A stretch of DNA of 64,000 nt from Ischnura elegans. Its lineage: Eukaryota > Arthropoda > Insecta > Odonata > Coenagrionidae. The stretch covers positions 89,204,566 through 89,268,565 of the forward strand of contig NC_060251.1 of NCBI RefSeq assembly GCF_921293095.1, in the 5' to 3' direction. The first letter of the stretch is position 1. Every line of letters begins with the position of its first letter. The position numbers were made by a program, and so were the translations under genes. Of the stretch, positions 36,371 through 48,931 are shown piece after piece. The notes beneath the pieces are model-generated. The model was given only the letters and a program-made list of their open reading frames with translations. It was not told the origin of the DNA and searched no databases.

Positions 36371-39300
36371 CTCTTTTTTAGCATACAATATTAATTTAAA
36401 TCGCCCTGAAAAAGGCGTAAGCATTTGGGCCTTACTCCGTTATCTTTTGAGTTTATTGCCAAGTAGCCTACAGGTCAGAAGATACTGGATTAAATATGCG
36501 TATAAGAGTACCAGCGAAGGTTAAATAACGAAGCCTTAATACTTGATGCACATTCAGGTTAAATCTATTGGAATTCAATGGAGTTTATCTATATATTAGA
36601 GTAAAAATATATGAGAGTGGTGGAATTTAATTTTACTATAATGATAGTGGAATTAAAATTTGTATCAAATGTGTTTCATCTTAAAACTTATCAAATGTCA
36701 GTATTTCCTATCAATTAAATAATGACAAATATGTATGTGTATGAATGCACTATCATAAAATACTTGAAATTATCAAAAATCCTAAAATTTAGATCATAAG
36801 ATAATCTGGAAATTGTGTACCTACATCGTTTCTCAAAAGTTCTTAAATTAAAGGTATTCAGTTATTTTTCATAAATATACAATGCTACAAAAAACCTTCA
36901 ATTATTCAATATAACGAAAGAGGAAAAATAAAAATAAAATTAGGAATTCTTAAGTATGTAGTGGTAGTATGTAAAATCAATGAATTTTCGTCAGCTAAAT
37001 GATAATTGTCACTCTTGTATTGTTTTTTCTATTTTATGGATATTGGAAGTTGATTATTTTTCCTCCTGAAATTGGTGTCCTGCTGCTATTCCCGATATTC
37101 TTTTTATTTCAAGGCTATTCCACATTCTTTCATGTGCCTACAACCATCAACTAATAAAACCGGTGAGCTCACCACATTAGTAGCAACAGTACTGAAGGGA
37201 AAGCAAGTCATTCGATGGTAGATACTTAGCTGCTGAGCGATGGGCGCGAAATCTTTGCTGTGACATTTAAAGTAACGAGTCTTCATGGGCAGCCATGGTA
37301 AACAGCGGCATTTACAATGTCTTTTTTTGCTGTATATGAAAACAAAACCGCATAGTCGAAGGTTACCACGTTCTGAAAAATGACTACAGGAATCCTAAAA
37401 ACCGGTTAGCATCCTTCACATTGAAAATGATGAAAAACTAAGGCTGGCCACTTGTGTCACGGCGAATGGGAATACTCGGCGGCTCCGGTCCGACCGCTTT
37501 TAAGTCGAGACTGTAGCTACTCCTCCTCGCTGCGTGGCGCAAAGTCATTGACCCCGTTGCGCCCTCAGTGAAGGTCTTCCGTACGTCTCCATTTGCTAGA
37601 GTGGTGACTGATTTGACACCGTTCGTGTCATTCACGAGATTGTGTTAGCGACCCAAACGGTTATCTGAGGAAAGTGATTGTAGAGATGATCGATCGTTTT
37701 CCGTTCAATGCTTGTGCATCTGCGTTATCGCTCGCGATGTACCTCGTCATTGTTCGTGAGGCCATGCTATGTCTTAAATGATAATATGCATGCAAAGGTG
37801 TTCGGAATGGCTGTACAGTAGACTGAGGTAATAATTGAATTCTGGGATTCAGTATTATTACTATGGAAGACGTAAAAGTTAGAAAATGCACATAAATGTA
37901 GATTTCATTTTAATTCTGATACTTCTTCGTGAGCCTTAACTGCAATGGTAATCCAATTTTGAATCGAAACAGACGTTTGGAGAACAAACGCCATTGTTGT
38001 AAATAACAAACCAGTTGAATTGAAATCCCAACTTAAGTAGGTACTTTCATGGGAAATGGAAAGAGTTGAAGAATATATTTATGCATCGATTTTAATAAAT
38101 CCCGTAACTTCTTCATATTTTTAGCATTAAACTCCATGCATATAGAATTTTCAGTGAAAATAACAACTGAAGTGTAAATGATACCGATATACTCAGCCAA
38201 TAAGCCCCATCGTATGATATCGAATTATACCAATCCAATCTTTGCCGCATGCACCTAAGCTAAAATTTCTTCTTGTTCACTTTGAGGTCACAACAACAGT
38301 TTTAGAAAAAATGAAGAGTATTTCTTATTTTTTTTGTGCTTTGGCATTGATTTTTCTGTGATCCAAAGTACTTTAAGGCCTTTCATCTATCATTGATGCA
38401 AGCACATTTTGAAACGTAATGAAAGGGAGAGCGAAATGGGTCTAGCCTTTAAACGCGTTGGCTCTTTCTTTTACTTTCGTTCCTGCCAGTAATATGGCAT
38501 CAAAATGTATTCTATGTTTCATTAAAAGATGTCTTCCATAAATCATTCATGGTATGAAACCCCAACATAAGGCTTCCTAGTTCTTAGTTGTTCTCCAACA
38601 AGTCCCTGCAAAAGCTAAGGACCAAATATTATCACATGATATTTTCTCATTTATTTTTCTTTTTGGTTCTTAATATTATTTTTCATTTTATTTTGTTTTT
38701 TGTATTGATTGAAGCCGATTCAGTCAATTTACTTATAATACCGAAGGTAAAAGCCGCAATTTTCTTCTTATGCTCATTTATGTCATCAAGTGCTATATTA
38801 GCGTAATATTAGTACCCTTTATTTAGTATTAGTTTAGTGGTTATTTTTAATGCGTTTTTGATTAATGTTTCAAAGTTGAAACATTAAGAGTCAAAATGAA
38901 GTTAATTTCACTTAACCATTTGAATGAGAGGTATAAATATTGGTATTTAGTTCAAATCTCCAATTGAATTGTTCTTTATTAGTTATTCGGCGTAAAAAGT
39001 AACCTGGCCCTGACTCAAACGTAAAAACACGTTTATGGAAAATACACGTTCTTAAATTTCCGGTGTAGGTGAAGATAAGCATATGGTGCTGTGTAAAAAC
39101 AGGGACCTGATATGCAATAATATAATCAATTCAATTTCTACAAGAATTTTCTCTCTCTCCATTTTTCTGAAATCAATTTAATCGCAATGGAATGGAAGCA
39201 ATACTAAGAAAGCAAATTGTGCTCCAAGTTTAATATGAATTAAAAATTATTGATATTGAAAGAATAAGTATACTAATTATGGCAGTAATTGAACGTTAAA

Positions 39301-41002
39301 GCCCTAATTTAAACCAGGTGAAGCGGAAATTGCCTAATAGCGTATTGCCTTATGCATTGATGAGCCTTTAATTGATTATTTAACCATGCTATCCTCGAAT
39401 CATAAATAATTTTTCCTTGTATGAATGTCTTTTTTCATATTAAATCTGCGCAAATTTCAAAACTGTAAAACGAACTGAATGAAAGAAAACAAATACCAAA
39501 TCTTTGAAGGAAATCTATTCAACCTATGGAATAAATGTGGAATCCTCTGTGGAAGTATTTTCTCTGTGAATTTTGGTATCAGCTTCTACATTTTTTCCAT
39601 TAAATTGACAATTTCCCAATGAATAAGGTCTGTTTCAGTTGCAAGTGGACTTTATCTTAAGATGATTCGCATGAAAAGATTGATTTCCCATAGTACCTTT
39701 CTAATGAGAGCCCAAGGAATAAGTCGAATACAGGTGGGAGTTGCACAAGTATTTGTGACTTTTAATTGCTAGTACATCTGTAATCGTGTTCTTTGAGATA
39801 ATAAAGACTAATTCATTGATTTTCCTTCGACTTTAAGATAATAATAATCAGATTTTTCATTTATTTAGGTGGACCAACCAAAAATTTGCAAATATTAATT
39901 CTCCAAGAGTCTAATATTATTACAGAACATTAGTACTGAATAAAATTATTTGTGTGTTTTTCTATTTTTATTACATAATCATATGGTATATGTCATTGAC
40001 GAATATATTGGTAAATTTTATTTACTTTTATTTTTTCAATTTAAACTTGAAATGTAGACAAATAAGATTGAAAATATTAAATAATTAATTCAGAAAATAT
40101 ATTATTCCCCATGTTCATTTCAATATGCATTAGTAACGGGCAAGAAATTAGTCTACGGATTTTGTGGTGTTTATATTTTTGCCGTAGGCGTTTATTAAAT
40201 ACAAATTGACTAGGTTTGTATGCATTCATCCAATCTCTGCTGAATAAAAGTGGGGTAATTGAGAAATTGAAAGATAACAATAAAAATAAACAGAGCAACA
40301 AAAATATATTTCATAGTTGTTTTTGAATGCTACCAATTAGAATAAGCGGTACCGAATACAATTTTTAGCTCCAAAATAAGACAGTAACTCTTGACGCATT
40401 GGCTCCAGTCACGTATCAGTTTCTGGGCTTTTGTATTGATTTGGTTACATAGTTGCAGGATATTTTGAAAGCAAGGGTTGAGGCATATATCATTTCTATC
40501 TTATTTTACATCCAAGTTTTCATCTATCGTCTACCTTAGATAGGAAAAAAAATAACAGAGAATATTGCATGCACCTTAAAGAATAACCTTATCTTTTAAG
40601 TAAATTAATTACTTAAATTTTGGATAAAATCAAATGATAAAAAGATAGTGTGACTTTTATTTGTTGCTGAAGCAATCAAGGAACTCATTTCATCTCATCG
40701 TTCCATTGCGTTCACGTAAAAAATGACGATGCTACATATATGGATTCTTTTAACCGTATTTATTATTGTTGCATGCACGTAACAAGTGACGGTGTAACTG
40801 TTACACCTACAGATACACGAGTATTCCCCTGAAATATATTGGTATCCTCTCGCGGACTTAAACGGCTCATGAACTTGGGCTCGTTGCGAACGAAAAAAAT
40901 AAGACAATAGAAGGATGGAATCCAAGGTCGACGGAGGGAGACAAGATTGCGTGAGTGACATCCTAAGCAGAGAGGCAACTGTCGCCGCTCCGAGAAACTT
41001 GC
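36371..41002. other. Long AT-rich stretch with two GC-richer patches
   Basis: No gene recognised. Patches at 37085-37315 and 37438-37650 have short minus-strand frames (60 and 65 codons) without domains; the first has the look of an interspersed repeat. If the first exon of gene A is at 41017, all of this is gene A intron 1. Confidence 0.4.
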
Positions 41003-41017
41003 CTGAGAAGGCTCCAT
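41003..41017 (-). CDS. Candidate first coding exon of gene A (five codons, GC-AG donor)
   Basis: On the minus strand a leader rich in AACAACAACACAGCAAC precedes ATG. Codons for M-E-P-S-Q follow, ending exactly at CTCAG|GCAAGT. GCAAGT after AG is the strong consensus of the minor GC-AG intron class. The exon leaves in phase 0, which is what the acceptor at 17379 needs. Joined, the N-terminus is M-E-P-S-Q-A-R-T followed by the hydrophobic core, a plausible signal peptide. The implied intron is about 23.6 kb and holds several transposons. No other minus-strand ATG exon with a fitting donor was found closer, but my search was by eye. A chance match or another gene's first exon remains possible. 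Confidence 0.4.
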
Positions 41018-41240
41018 GTTGCTGTGTTGTTGTTGCGTTGCCGCTCCTCGGGGGGAATACCGGCTGGTGCTGCTTCGGTTCCCGACTCTGGTAGGACACG
41101 ACTTCTACGGCGGTCCGTGTGGGTGATCCACGGAGGAATCTTTTTTACGTCCCTCGCCGGCAACTGCAGCAGACTTGCTATCTCTCTCTCTGGTCCCTTT
41201 ATGGAGTGTGGGAGTCGTCAGGGGAGGGATAAATATGGGT
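41018..41240 (-). promoter_or_regulatory. Putative promoter and 5' leader for the candidate gene A first exon
   Basis: GC/CpG-rich minus-strand sequence leads up to the ATG at 41017. TATA-like CCATAAAGG lies at about 41197-41205 on the minus strand, and CATATTTATC at about 41228-41238. From the first, a start near 41165-41175 would give a leader of about 150 nt. There is no conserved initiator I would insist on. Motif-level evidence only. Confidence 0.3.
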
Positions 41241-41385
41241 GGTGGGGGTAAGAGAATAGGAGGGGGCTTTGCCCACTTGGAAAACAGAAAGGTGTAATGC
41301 CAGTAAGGGTAAGAGGGGTGGTGGAGTCTCACCTTTCCCAAACGGAGGCGGATAGCAGAATAGAGTATCCACGTTTCAGTCTCTC

Positions 41386-41590
41386 GACCTTATACTTGAT
41401 TCCACCTTTCGAACCCAGCCTTGCCTCCCCTCACTCTGCTCCTTCTCCACGCATTTCTCCTCTTTTTACCCCCTCATCCCACTTTCCCCTCCGTCTTTTC
41501 AACCTCCCCCTCCCACCTTTCCCCCTGCTTTCTCCTCTTTCCCACTCTCCTTTTTTTATCAATTCCCTCCCCTCCCTCGCCTCTTTCCAA
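41386..41590. repeat. Long polypyrimidine tract (plus strand)
   Basis: About 200 bases dominated by C and T on the plus strand (many CTCC, CCCTC and TTTCC runs), just upstream of the candidate gene A promoter in that gene's orientation. Such purine/pyrimidine strand asymmetry can form unusual DNA structures. Open frames here come only from composition. Confidence 0.6.
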
Positions 41591-41640
41591 ATGTGTCCCA
41601 TGCGCGCGTTGGAGTCTCCAAGCTCGCCTGGTTCAGTTCT

Positions 41641-43674
41641 GTGATATATGTCATGTTTATTTTGTCTCTCGTCTCCCGTTTTCGGTAGAAACTGGCTTAC
41701 TCAGACGCTATCTTCCTATCCTGTCGTGCCTGATCAGGTGTTTTATTTGAGAATGCTTCTCTTTTCTCATGTCTAGGGAATGGGATAGCCATGTGCCCAG
41801 TTTTTTTCTCAAGCCCCGCTGTTCCCTCTGCCGTTCAGAGTTACGACATTTTTATTTTATGAGCAGCTTTGCTGTCTGTTCCCGTGATATTCGACAACAT
41901 TTGTTTGTAAACAAATGGCCAACGGTATTAGTCATACTAACGAATTATATTTAATTAATGGAGATTGAAAAACGAAAAAAACAAAATTGCGTTTTATTTC
42001 ATGTTATAATTCCTTTTGCACCTGTTTCTCTGTTTAGTCATGAAATGAATATTAAATTGGGCCAAATAAAACGTGTGTTTTTTTGGCCCTGACTTAAAAA
42101 TCAGTGTTTGCTTTCACCTATATTTCAAAAGCAGACGTCAGTTTTATTGGATGCCGTCATAAAAATTGTTGGATTTTTCTTCCAAATTATATGATTCATA
42201 AAACAAGTGCTGTTTTGTCTTATGGCCTAATTGACCTCATAGCAAGGTTTACGATCTATCATAAATTTGGTGTCAATAGTATTCCATCACTTTGCAAGGA
42301 GACTCAGTAGAGAGACGTAAACGTACCCTTCCATAGATTTCCATAGCCCCTAATATTTCTCAAGTGTAATTTATACCGATAAGGCGTGTGTAGGTAAATT
42401 GAATTAGAAATTTTTAATCTTAAAATATCCTGGAGCTGAGAAATAGTAGTCATTTAAATATAATGATTATTTAAAAACGCCATAGATAGATTTAAAAATC
42501 GAATTCTCTTTCCTGAATCCTAAGTTTTTCGTCCTACATGTTTTTTTATGTGTTTAATTTAAAAACCTTGTTTATTTATTTAACTCTTTTTAACCATACG
42601 CTTATTTTATTTACTCTTGTGCCACTCAATTATTTACCAAAATCCCAATATGATTGTATACTCATACATTTATACTTTTTCAAGTATAACTATATGAGCA
42701 TATATTTTTTCTCTTACAACGATTATTATTAACGATTATGATCTAAACATTTATTGTATCCATTCACTATATTTTTATGGTGGTTAAACATCTCTCAAAT
42801 TTCTCTAGCGCTCTTTAAACATTTATTTTAAAGCAATTTTGTGACAATAAACGATCACTTATTGCTCTTCTTTGCGTGTTCAAATGATATTTCAAAAGCA
42901 ATGCAAGTGCGAAAGGACGTTAGATACCCATGATTGTACCATGTTTATCACTATTCACTTGTAGCATTTTCTACTCATAAATGGTTTTTACCGTTGTGTG
43001 GTTGAATTTTTCACAACAGAAGATTATGTAAATCTAAATAAAGCTATCATTTACTTTTTTTTCGTCATGGTATCGTTTTGTTACCATCTAAGCATTATAT
43101 AAGATGGTACATGTTCATGCTCGAGTCAACTGAATTATGAATCTTCAAAGTAAATAGCAATAGCCATGAATAAAAATTATCCTACATCGAGAGTTGTATA
43201 TAGATACTCAATCCGGAACACATTTATTATAATGCTAAATCGCATTGAAACATTTGATTTGAAATCGTGAATGGACCTGTGCTCAGCCTTCGGTCTCGCA
43301 ATGATTCATAACGGAAATGCCAAGGTGGGGAGATAGCAGACGTTAAGTTCAGGAAAATGGCTGTTTCGTGGGTGCAAAGTGTTGAATTCTGCCCTTTTTA
43401 AAGGCATATTAAAAAACGAGTGGGAGGCATATGATTTATTGCACACCCTCAGCCTTACAAGAATATTTCCAGCGTGTAGGTTTGGATATAGAAGAAACAT
43501 ATTTAGTTCTTAGTCATCCTAAGATGACTCTTTTCTAAGAGACCTTAAAATATGCCGAAATGCTCTTATTATATGAAATTTTTGATTAATGTTTATTTGT
43601 CATATTTCACAATTATTTTGTAATATACAACAAAAATAACACCTAATTATGAACGAATGTATGGCTAACAAGTA
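41641..43674. other. AT-rich, no feature recognised
   Basis: Short frames at 41769, 42104 and 42538 have no domains. No repeat boundaries seen. Confidence 0.4.
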
Positions 43675-45017
43675 GGGGAGAGTAGCCTATTATCGGATAC
43701 CTTTATTGAATAATGGTAAAAAAAATATTTTAAGTGATTATATTAAAACTAAACAATGCTTATAATCTAAAATATGAACTTAAGCATATGCTGTCATACA
43801 TTTAAGCAGTTATCCTAATATCTCTAGGTGTGGTATGGGTTATTCATGCCTTTAACACTTTTCACGCTAGTTCAAAAAGGTTCCTATTATTGGATAACAA
43901 GGATTCCTATTATCAGATAGGAAAAAGTCATGGGAAATTTAAGTCAAAAAAATGGTTTAATAGTTTTTTATTTAAATAAATGTATTATCAATTACCAAAA
44001 TATTGAAAAGAGTTTATACACTAGTATTACTTCATAAGCTTATACCCTTGTAGTACAATTATCACCCACATATTTCTTCCAAATCCTTCCTTTAACACCA
44101 GTGCATGGTTCATGGGCCCAGCAAAGACAACTGATGCATCAAATCCACTGTTCCCTTCTGGTGACCTCCTTGAAAGGCTGGAGGCAGAACATACATTCCT
44201 CATCAGCAGTGTCTTCTTCGTCTGTCATAACTAAGGGTATTTCTGCCTCATCAGACTTCAGACATCAACAACAGACAGGCATCAACTTTGATAAGGTGAA
44301 ATTTTCGCTTTCGTCTTTGATTCTTGACTTTGGGAAATAATTTTGTGCTATATGATGGTTTTTCTTCAACTGTTTTCTGTGATTCTGGCTTTTTTCTAGC
44401 GTCTATAGATCAATGTTTAACATAATTCTCCAGGGTAGATTTCGGCAATCCAAAAACCTTAGATGCTTTTAAGAAGCCCATTTTATTCGGTATTTTACTT
44501 CGGTAACAGCTTGAATCATGGGGTCGTGATCCCAGGATTTTCTCTTTTCGGTTTGGCCATCTGTAAAAATATTTTGTATTCGTTACTAAAAAGGTATCAT
44601 ATTATCGGATATCCGGCATTACGAGCGCGCAGACTATCCAATAATAAGCAACCACCGGCGTACCAATTTTCTTGAAGACAACCTAAAACTCTCTCGCAAA
44701 TCTATTAAAGTACACACTGTACTAAATATCTATTTCTATAGACAGTGAGTTAAAATTAACAAACCACCAAAATGCTTTACCTTTACAGCCGTAATCTAAT
44801 TTTGAAGTTGTGACAGCTAATATTCAAGTCACTGAAAAAATCAGTTTGTCTACCATCACGTGTTCACTGATGACGGTCGTCAACACCAACTGAACTGATG
44901 ACTCACTATACTGGTGACATGTAATTCAGCCACCAACCGACAGGCCACTGCACGTCATGGGTAAGAAACGATGGTATTCGATATTAGGCAATCGTCCAAT
45001 GTTAGGCTACTCTCCCT
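43675..45017 (-). mobile_element. pogo-like DNA transposon, decayed, with TA target site
   Basis: The terminal inverted repeats GGGAGAGTAGCCT and AGGCTACTCTCCC are flanked by TA on both sides (43673-43674 and 45018-45019). Subterminal copies of a CCTATTATCGGATA-like motif recur near 43688, 43885-43925 and 44597-44645. On the minus strand at about 44245-44047 a Cys/His zinc-finger-like stretch is readable (EECMFCLQPF, CISCLCWAH, EPCTG), as found at the C-terminus of pogo/jerky-type transposases. Most of the transposase is missing, so this is a non-autonomous deletion derivative of 1.34 kb. Confidence 0.75.
44047..44245 (-). pseudogene. pogo-like transposase C-terminal zinc-finger remnant
   Basis: The minus-strand reading gives a Glu-rich lead (TDEEDTADEE), then C-x2-C, a single in-frame stop, C-x2-C, WAHEPC and TG. 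The Cys/His order matches the PHD-like finger ending many insect pogo-family transposases. Interrupted by a stop and with no DDE catalytic region nearby, it is a fossil. Confidence 0.6.
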
Positions 45018-45019
45018 TA

Positions 45020-46309
45020 CAGAATAATTGTTTTGCCGAGATAGAGAAGGTTTTTTCCTGTCTATTTTTTCCTGAAATTTTTAAATATTTAAGTAACTAC
45101 CTGAGAGCATATATGTTCCTTTTGTATTCCATAATTGCGCTCTCGCTTCAGCGCGTTTATTAGATGCATCCAATGCTTAAATGAAAAATTTCTAACATGA
45201 GATCGACTGTAAAGTATTTATTCCCATGCCCCCTGTGTATAAAATAATGAAGTTTTCGAGAAATATTGGTGGAAAGACGTAAGTAGAAATGAAAGTAGAT
45301 ATGTGCATGATATTGACACTCATATCTCCCCAAAAGTCAAGTGTCATGCTGTAGAGTAGCATTTTTCTTAGTCTATCTGCGGCTTTAACCTTGAAGGAAT
45401 GTCTTTTAAGTTTTCTCAGTAGACCAATCATTATTGCGGTATGTTTGTCATGTTATACTTTTTGCCGATAGCTTTTACCGTTAAACGCCGCAGGAGAGAA
45501 ATTATACCGGAAAAAAAGCTTGAAGAGACACTTAATATAAGTTTCATAACTCAGGAAGGTTTTTTTTTGCCCTTTCGCTGATTTTTTTGTGTGTAATTTA
45601 GTTCTTCAAATTGGCAACATCCCCCCGAATTTTGTGTTGGCTCTTGGAAAAAATGAATGGCGCCGCAAAATTATAGTTATTTCTAATGTACATCAAGCAG
45701 CATCAGAACATTCCTGTCGTTTCATTTGATTTTTATTCCAAGATGGATAAAGTACATTTAAAGAACTAATTGTGCGTATGAAATTCTTTTTAAAGTGAAA
45801 ACGGAAACTTTTCGTATTCAAAAATTGGGGTTGATTAATTTGAGATGTTTAGTGTATTATATTTGTTTAGTGTCTCATTGATTTGAATATAAATATTAAA
45901 GACGGTATAATTAATGACATCTTATCCTTATGAGTCCAGAGTTATCGTTTAAATAATATTTCATCAAAGACATCACTTGGAGTTAAGATAAAGCGCCGTT
46001 CAATACCTAGTTAAACTCAATTCTCTGTGTAAACTCTACCAAATGAAAAAATAAAAATACGGTTGCACACAAAAATGTATTCATCTTTCTTAAAGGTAAT
46101 AAATTAGCAATACTTTGCCAGCACCAAAGGGTCGAAATTTATGTAATTTTTGTTTACCGTTTAATGCAGGTGTATTTCTACGAAATTTGGCGTAGGGAAA
46201 ATGAAATAAAAATACTAGTTTTATGCTCAGCATCTAATGCATTGAAAATGGAAATTAAAAATTGCTTTCCTAGAATAAACGCCAATTAGGTATGCAGCTC
46301 TTGCAGTCA
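45020..46309. other. AT-rich, no feature recognised
   Basis: No coding exon or repeat end recognised. Confidence 0.4.
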
Positions 46310-47470
46310 TTTTTTATATTTTACAAAGCCACTGATTCGTTATCTGTATATGTTTCCCAGACTACGAAAGTGAGGATAGTGGAGGGAGAATCTGGGTGGG
46401 CAAGAATTGGCCGGGGAGTGAGACAAGGTTGTCCATTGTGGCCGCTGCTTTTTAAAGTATACGCTGAGAAGATGGTAAGAGAAGCGTGGGACGAGTTGGA
46501 AGCTGGAGTGAAAGTGGGTGGAATGACGTTTAAATTGGTAAGGTTCGCGGATGATAAGGCACTTGTACGCCAGTCAGCGATGGGACTGCAGGCTCTACTG
46601 GATATGTTAGACGAGCAGTGCAAGGAGTATGGGATGAGTATTAATCACAAGAAGACCAAGTTAATGCGGTTTTGTAAAGCATCACCAGTGAGGAATATAA
46701 GACTCAAGTTGAAGTAGGTGGGGAGAAGCTTGAGCAGGTAGAGCAATTCAACCATTTAGGCAGCACATTAGAAGAAACCTCGAACAAAATATATGGAACA
46801 AGTAAAGAGAGATGTGAAAGAGAAGAAATACGTAGGTGTGAAAAGATTAGCTGATAGGAGAACTGAGTGGAGAGCTGCGTCAAATCAATCGTAGGATTGT
46901 TGACCAGTGATGATGATGATGATTAGAAGAAAACGGATACAGTAGTAAGGACCTCAGGAAGCGAATTGCATTAGCAAAGAAGGCGTTCATGAACAGGAGG
47001 GAGCTTCTGAGAGGGTCGTTATATTAGAGTTTAAAGGAAAGGTTAATCAAGTGTTTGATCTGGAGTGTAGCTCTTTACGGTGCGGAAACGTGGACACTGA
47101 GGAAGGAGGACGAGAGAAGATTGGAGGCATTCGAGATGTGGGTATGGAGAATGTGAAACGGACAGAGAGGAGGAGAAACGACGAAGTGCTAGACAAAGTG
47201 GGTGAGAAGAGGCAACTTTTAGATGATATACGAAGGACACGGTAGATTTGGATGGAGTGAGTACTAAGCGGGTAGAGGATGTTGAAACAGTGTTAGAGGG
47301 TAGAATGTTAGATAAACGAGGGAGGGGAAGGGATATATTAGGATTTTTGGATAGATTGAAAGTGAGTAGGCCTTACAGTGAATTAAAGAAGGTAGTGCTG
47401 GCAGGAAAGAGAGGCTCCCAGATTACTTCTTTAGTACTCCATGGAAACCTGCTTTAATCGGTAGCATACT
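46310..47470 (+). mobile_element. LINE family 1, 5'-truncated copy with reverse-transcriptase core
   Basis: A frame at 46292-46717 covers part of the reverse-transcriptase palm: RGVRQGCPLWPLLF, then the catalytic FADD in VRFADDKALV, then GMSINHKKTKLM. The usual residue after FADD is not K, so a substitution is likely. After a frameshift near 46700 it continues (EKLEQVEQFNHLGS) to the insertion at 46778, and resumes after 46932 with KRIALAKKAF, ALYGAETWT and RRLEAFEMWVW-like blocks in several frames. The 3' end (GGCTCCCAGATTACTTC ... TTAATCGGTAG) matches copies at 20925 and 47768. It is inactive because of frameshifts and the nested insertion. Confidence 0.85.
46778..46932 (+). mobile_element. 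Nested LINE family 2 3' end inside LINE family 1, with 11-bp target duplication
   Basis: The insert begins in codons for P-R-T-K-Y-M-E-Q and runs through EWRAASNQS, a stop and the TGATGATGATG tail. ATTAGAAGAAA occurs at 46767-46777 and again at 46922-46932. Reading across the duplication without the insert restores the LINE family 1 frame (TLEEN-GYSS), confirming the insertion site. Only about 144 bp of the element is present, typical of extreme 5' truncation. Confidence 0.92.
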
Positions 47471-47767
47471 GTCATAAATAAAATCGATTAATGTAGCTTG
47501 GCGTGAAGAAATTATCGTAAGGCACGCATAAATAGTGTATATTTTGACTAGAAAATTTTTATTTGGGCGGAATTAAGTCATGGCATCGAGCGGTGTAAAC
47601 TCAATATATGTCCTACCTTTTTATTGAGGAATTAAATCAATAAAGAACATCATTATGAAAGAGTTATTAAAAAGAATCTGACTAATGATTGTTTAGATTT
47701 GAAATATTTATCTTACGTCAAATTACTGTACCCTTACGCGTTAAAAATAGAAAATATACGCAACAAA

Positions 47768-47835
47768 AATAGATTACTTCTTTCGTACACCACGGAAACC
47801 TACCTTAATCGGTAAAATATTATAATGATATCCAT
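47768..47835 (+). mobile_element. Short LINE family 1 3'-terminal fragment
   Basis: GATTACTTCTTTCGTACACC and the GGAAACCTACCTTAATCGGT motif repeat the end of the copy that finishes at 47470, about 360 bp away. Either an independent, very short insertion or a duplicated tail. Confidence 0.65.
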
Positions 47836-48931
47836 GCAAAAATAAAAATGCGCTTATCACCTTGGTGTATCGCTAATTGGAATTTACCATCCATTAGCTT
47901 TTCAGAATTAGAACATTGGAGTTTTTTCATGCAGTTTTATATTTTTAATAAGTTGGAATGTCAGCTGTTACGTATTCAATGAAAGCGGTTTAACATCCAG
48001 AAATGATCAATTTCACTGCATGTATTATTTTTACGAAAACTTTAGGAGTACATACTTTCCAACTTAAGATGCTGCAATATAATATTGAGTATATTTAACT
48101 TTTTTCCCTTATAGTACTTTGAAAGTGTGTATGAAACAGTTGGAATGTCAGCTATTAGGTATTCAATGAAAACTAAAAAAATATAGCTAGCGGACGGTCC
48201 TATTTTCTACCAGTACTTATATAAAGCGAGTGAAGAAGTTTCATTTTCAAAGAGCTAGAGGGAGTGCGTTTTGCGGTTGATGCATTAACTTCTCGAATTC
48301 GTAATTTTGTACAAATCACCGGGGCAAGCGATGTCTCTTCCACGAAGGGCCGAACGCTGAAGGGGTTGGCTATTTGACCGACCTTGGGTTCATGATGGCC
48401 ACCAAATGATACCCGTAGACGTCGAGTTGGCGCTCCCGCGGTTTCTCGCTGTCTGCGCGTTCATCTTCTACACCCGCTGTCAACGGGGAAACTGGTGGAC
48501 CACAAAGATGTTTCTCTGACTGAAAACTACATTAGAAAATAGCACTTTCCATTTCTTTACTATGTGTTGTTAGGCAATAGATCTAAAGGGTATCTTTCGG
48601 GATTTTCTTCACATTCATCTGTCTCCTTTTTGATCACTCCTAGTTACAGTGAATGCTTCCGCGGGGTTGTTCTGATATTACCTTTGGGGTTTCATCCCGT
48701 TTTTTTTCTTACGTCGCTTTTATTTGCATTTTGGAAAAATTACCCATATCTGACTAGAGATTTCACTTTATATCAAAAATGCACTTCATTCCATCAAGAA
48801 AAACCCAGATAGCAGAATGAAAACGATTGGTTAGCGGTTGGAATGAGCCACATGCTCAACCCCTAATTTTTTATAATTAAGTTGTTCTCCGGAGAGTGCG
48901 GTGATCTCTGTTTCAAACATTTTATAGTACT
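47836..48931. other. Non-coding, with a strong TATA-like motif
   Basis: TATATAAAG at about 48218-48226 is followed by GC-richer sequence to 48500, but no coding exon with credible splice sites was found. A short repeat, GGAATGTCAGCT ... TATTCAATGAAA, occurs near 47955 and 48140. Confidence 0.3.

Noticed and set aside
41297-41750. 115- and 109-codon Pro/Ser/Leu-rich frames
   Set aside because: Products of the polypyrimidine tract, which lacks stops in these frames by composition.
48210-48500. TATATAAAG promoter-like motif with GC-richer downstream sequence
   Set aside because: No exon with credible splice sites or domain follows; kept only as a remark in the stretch description.
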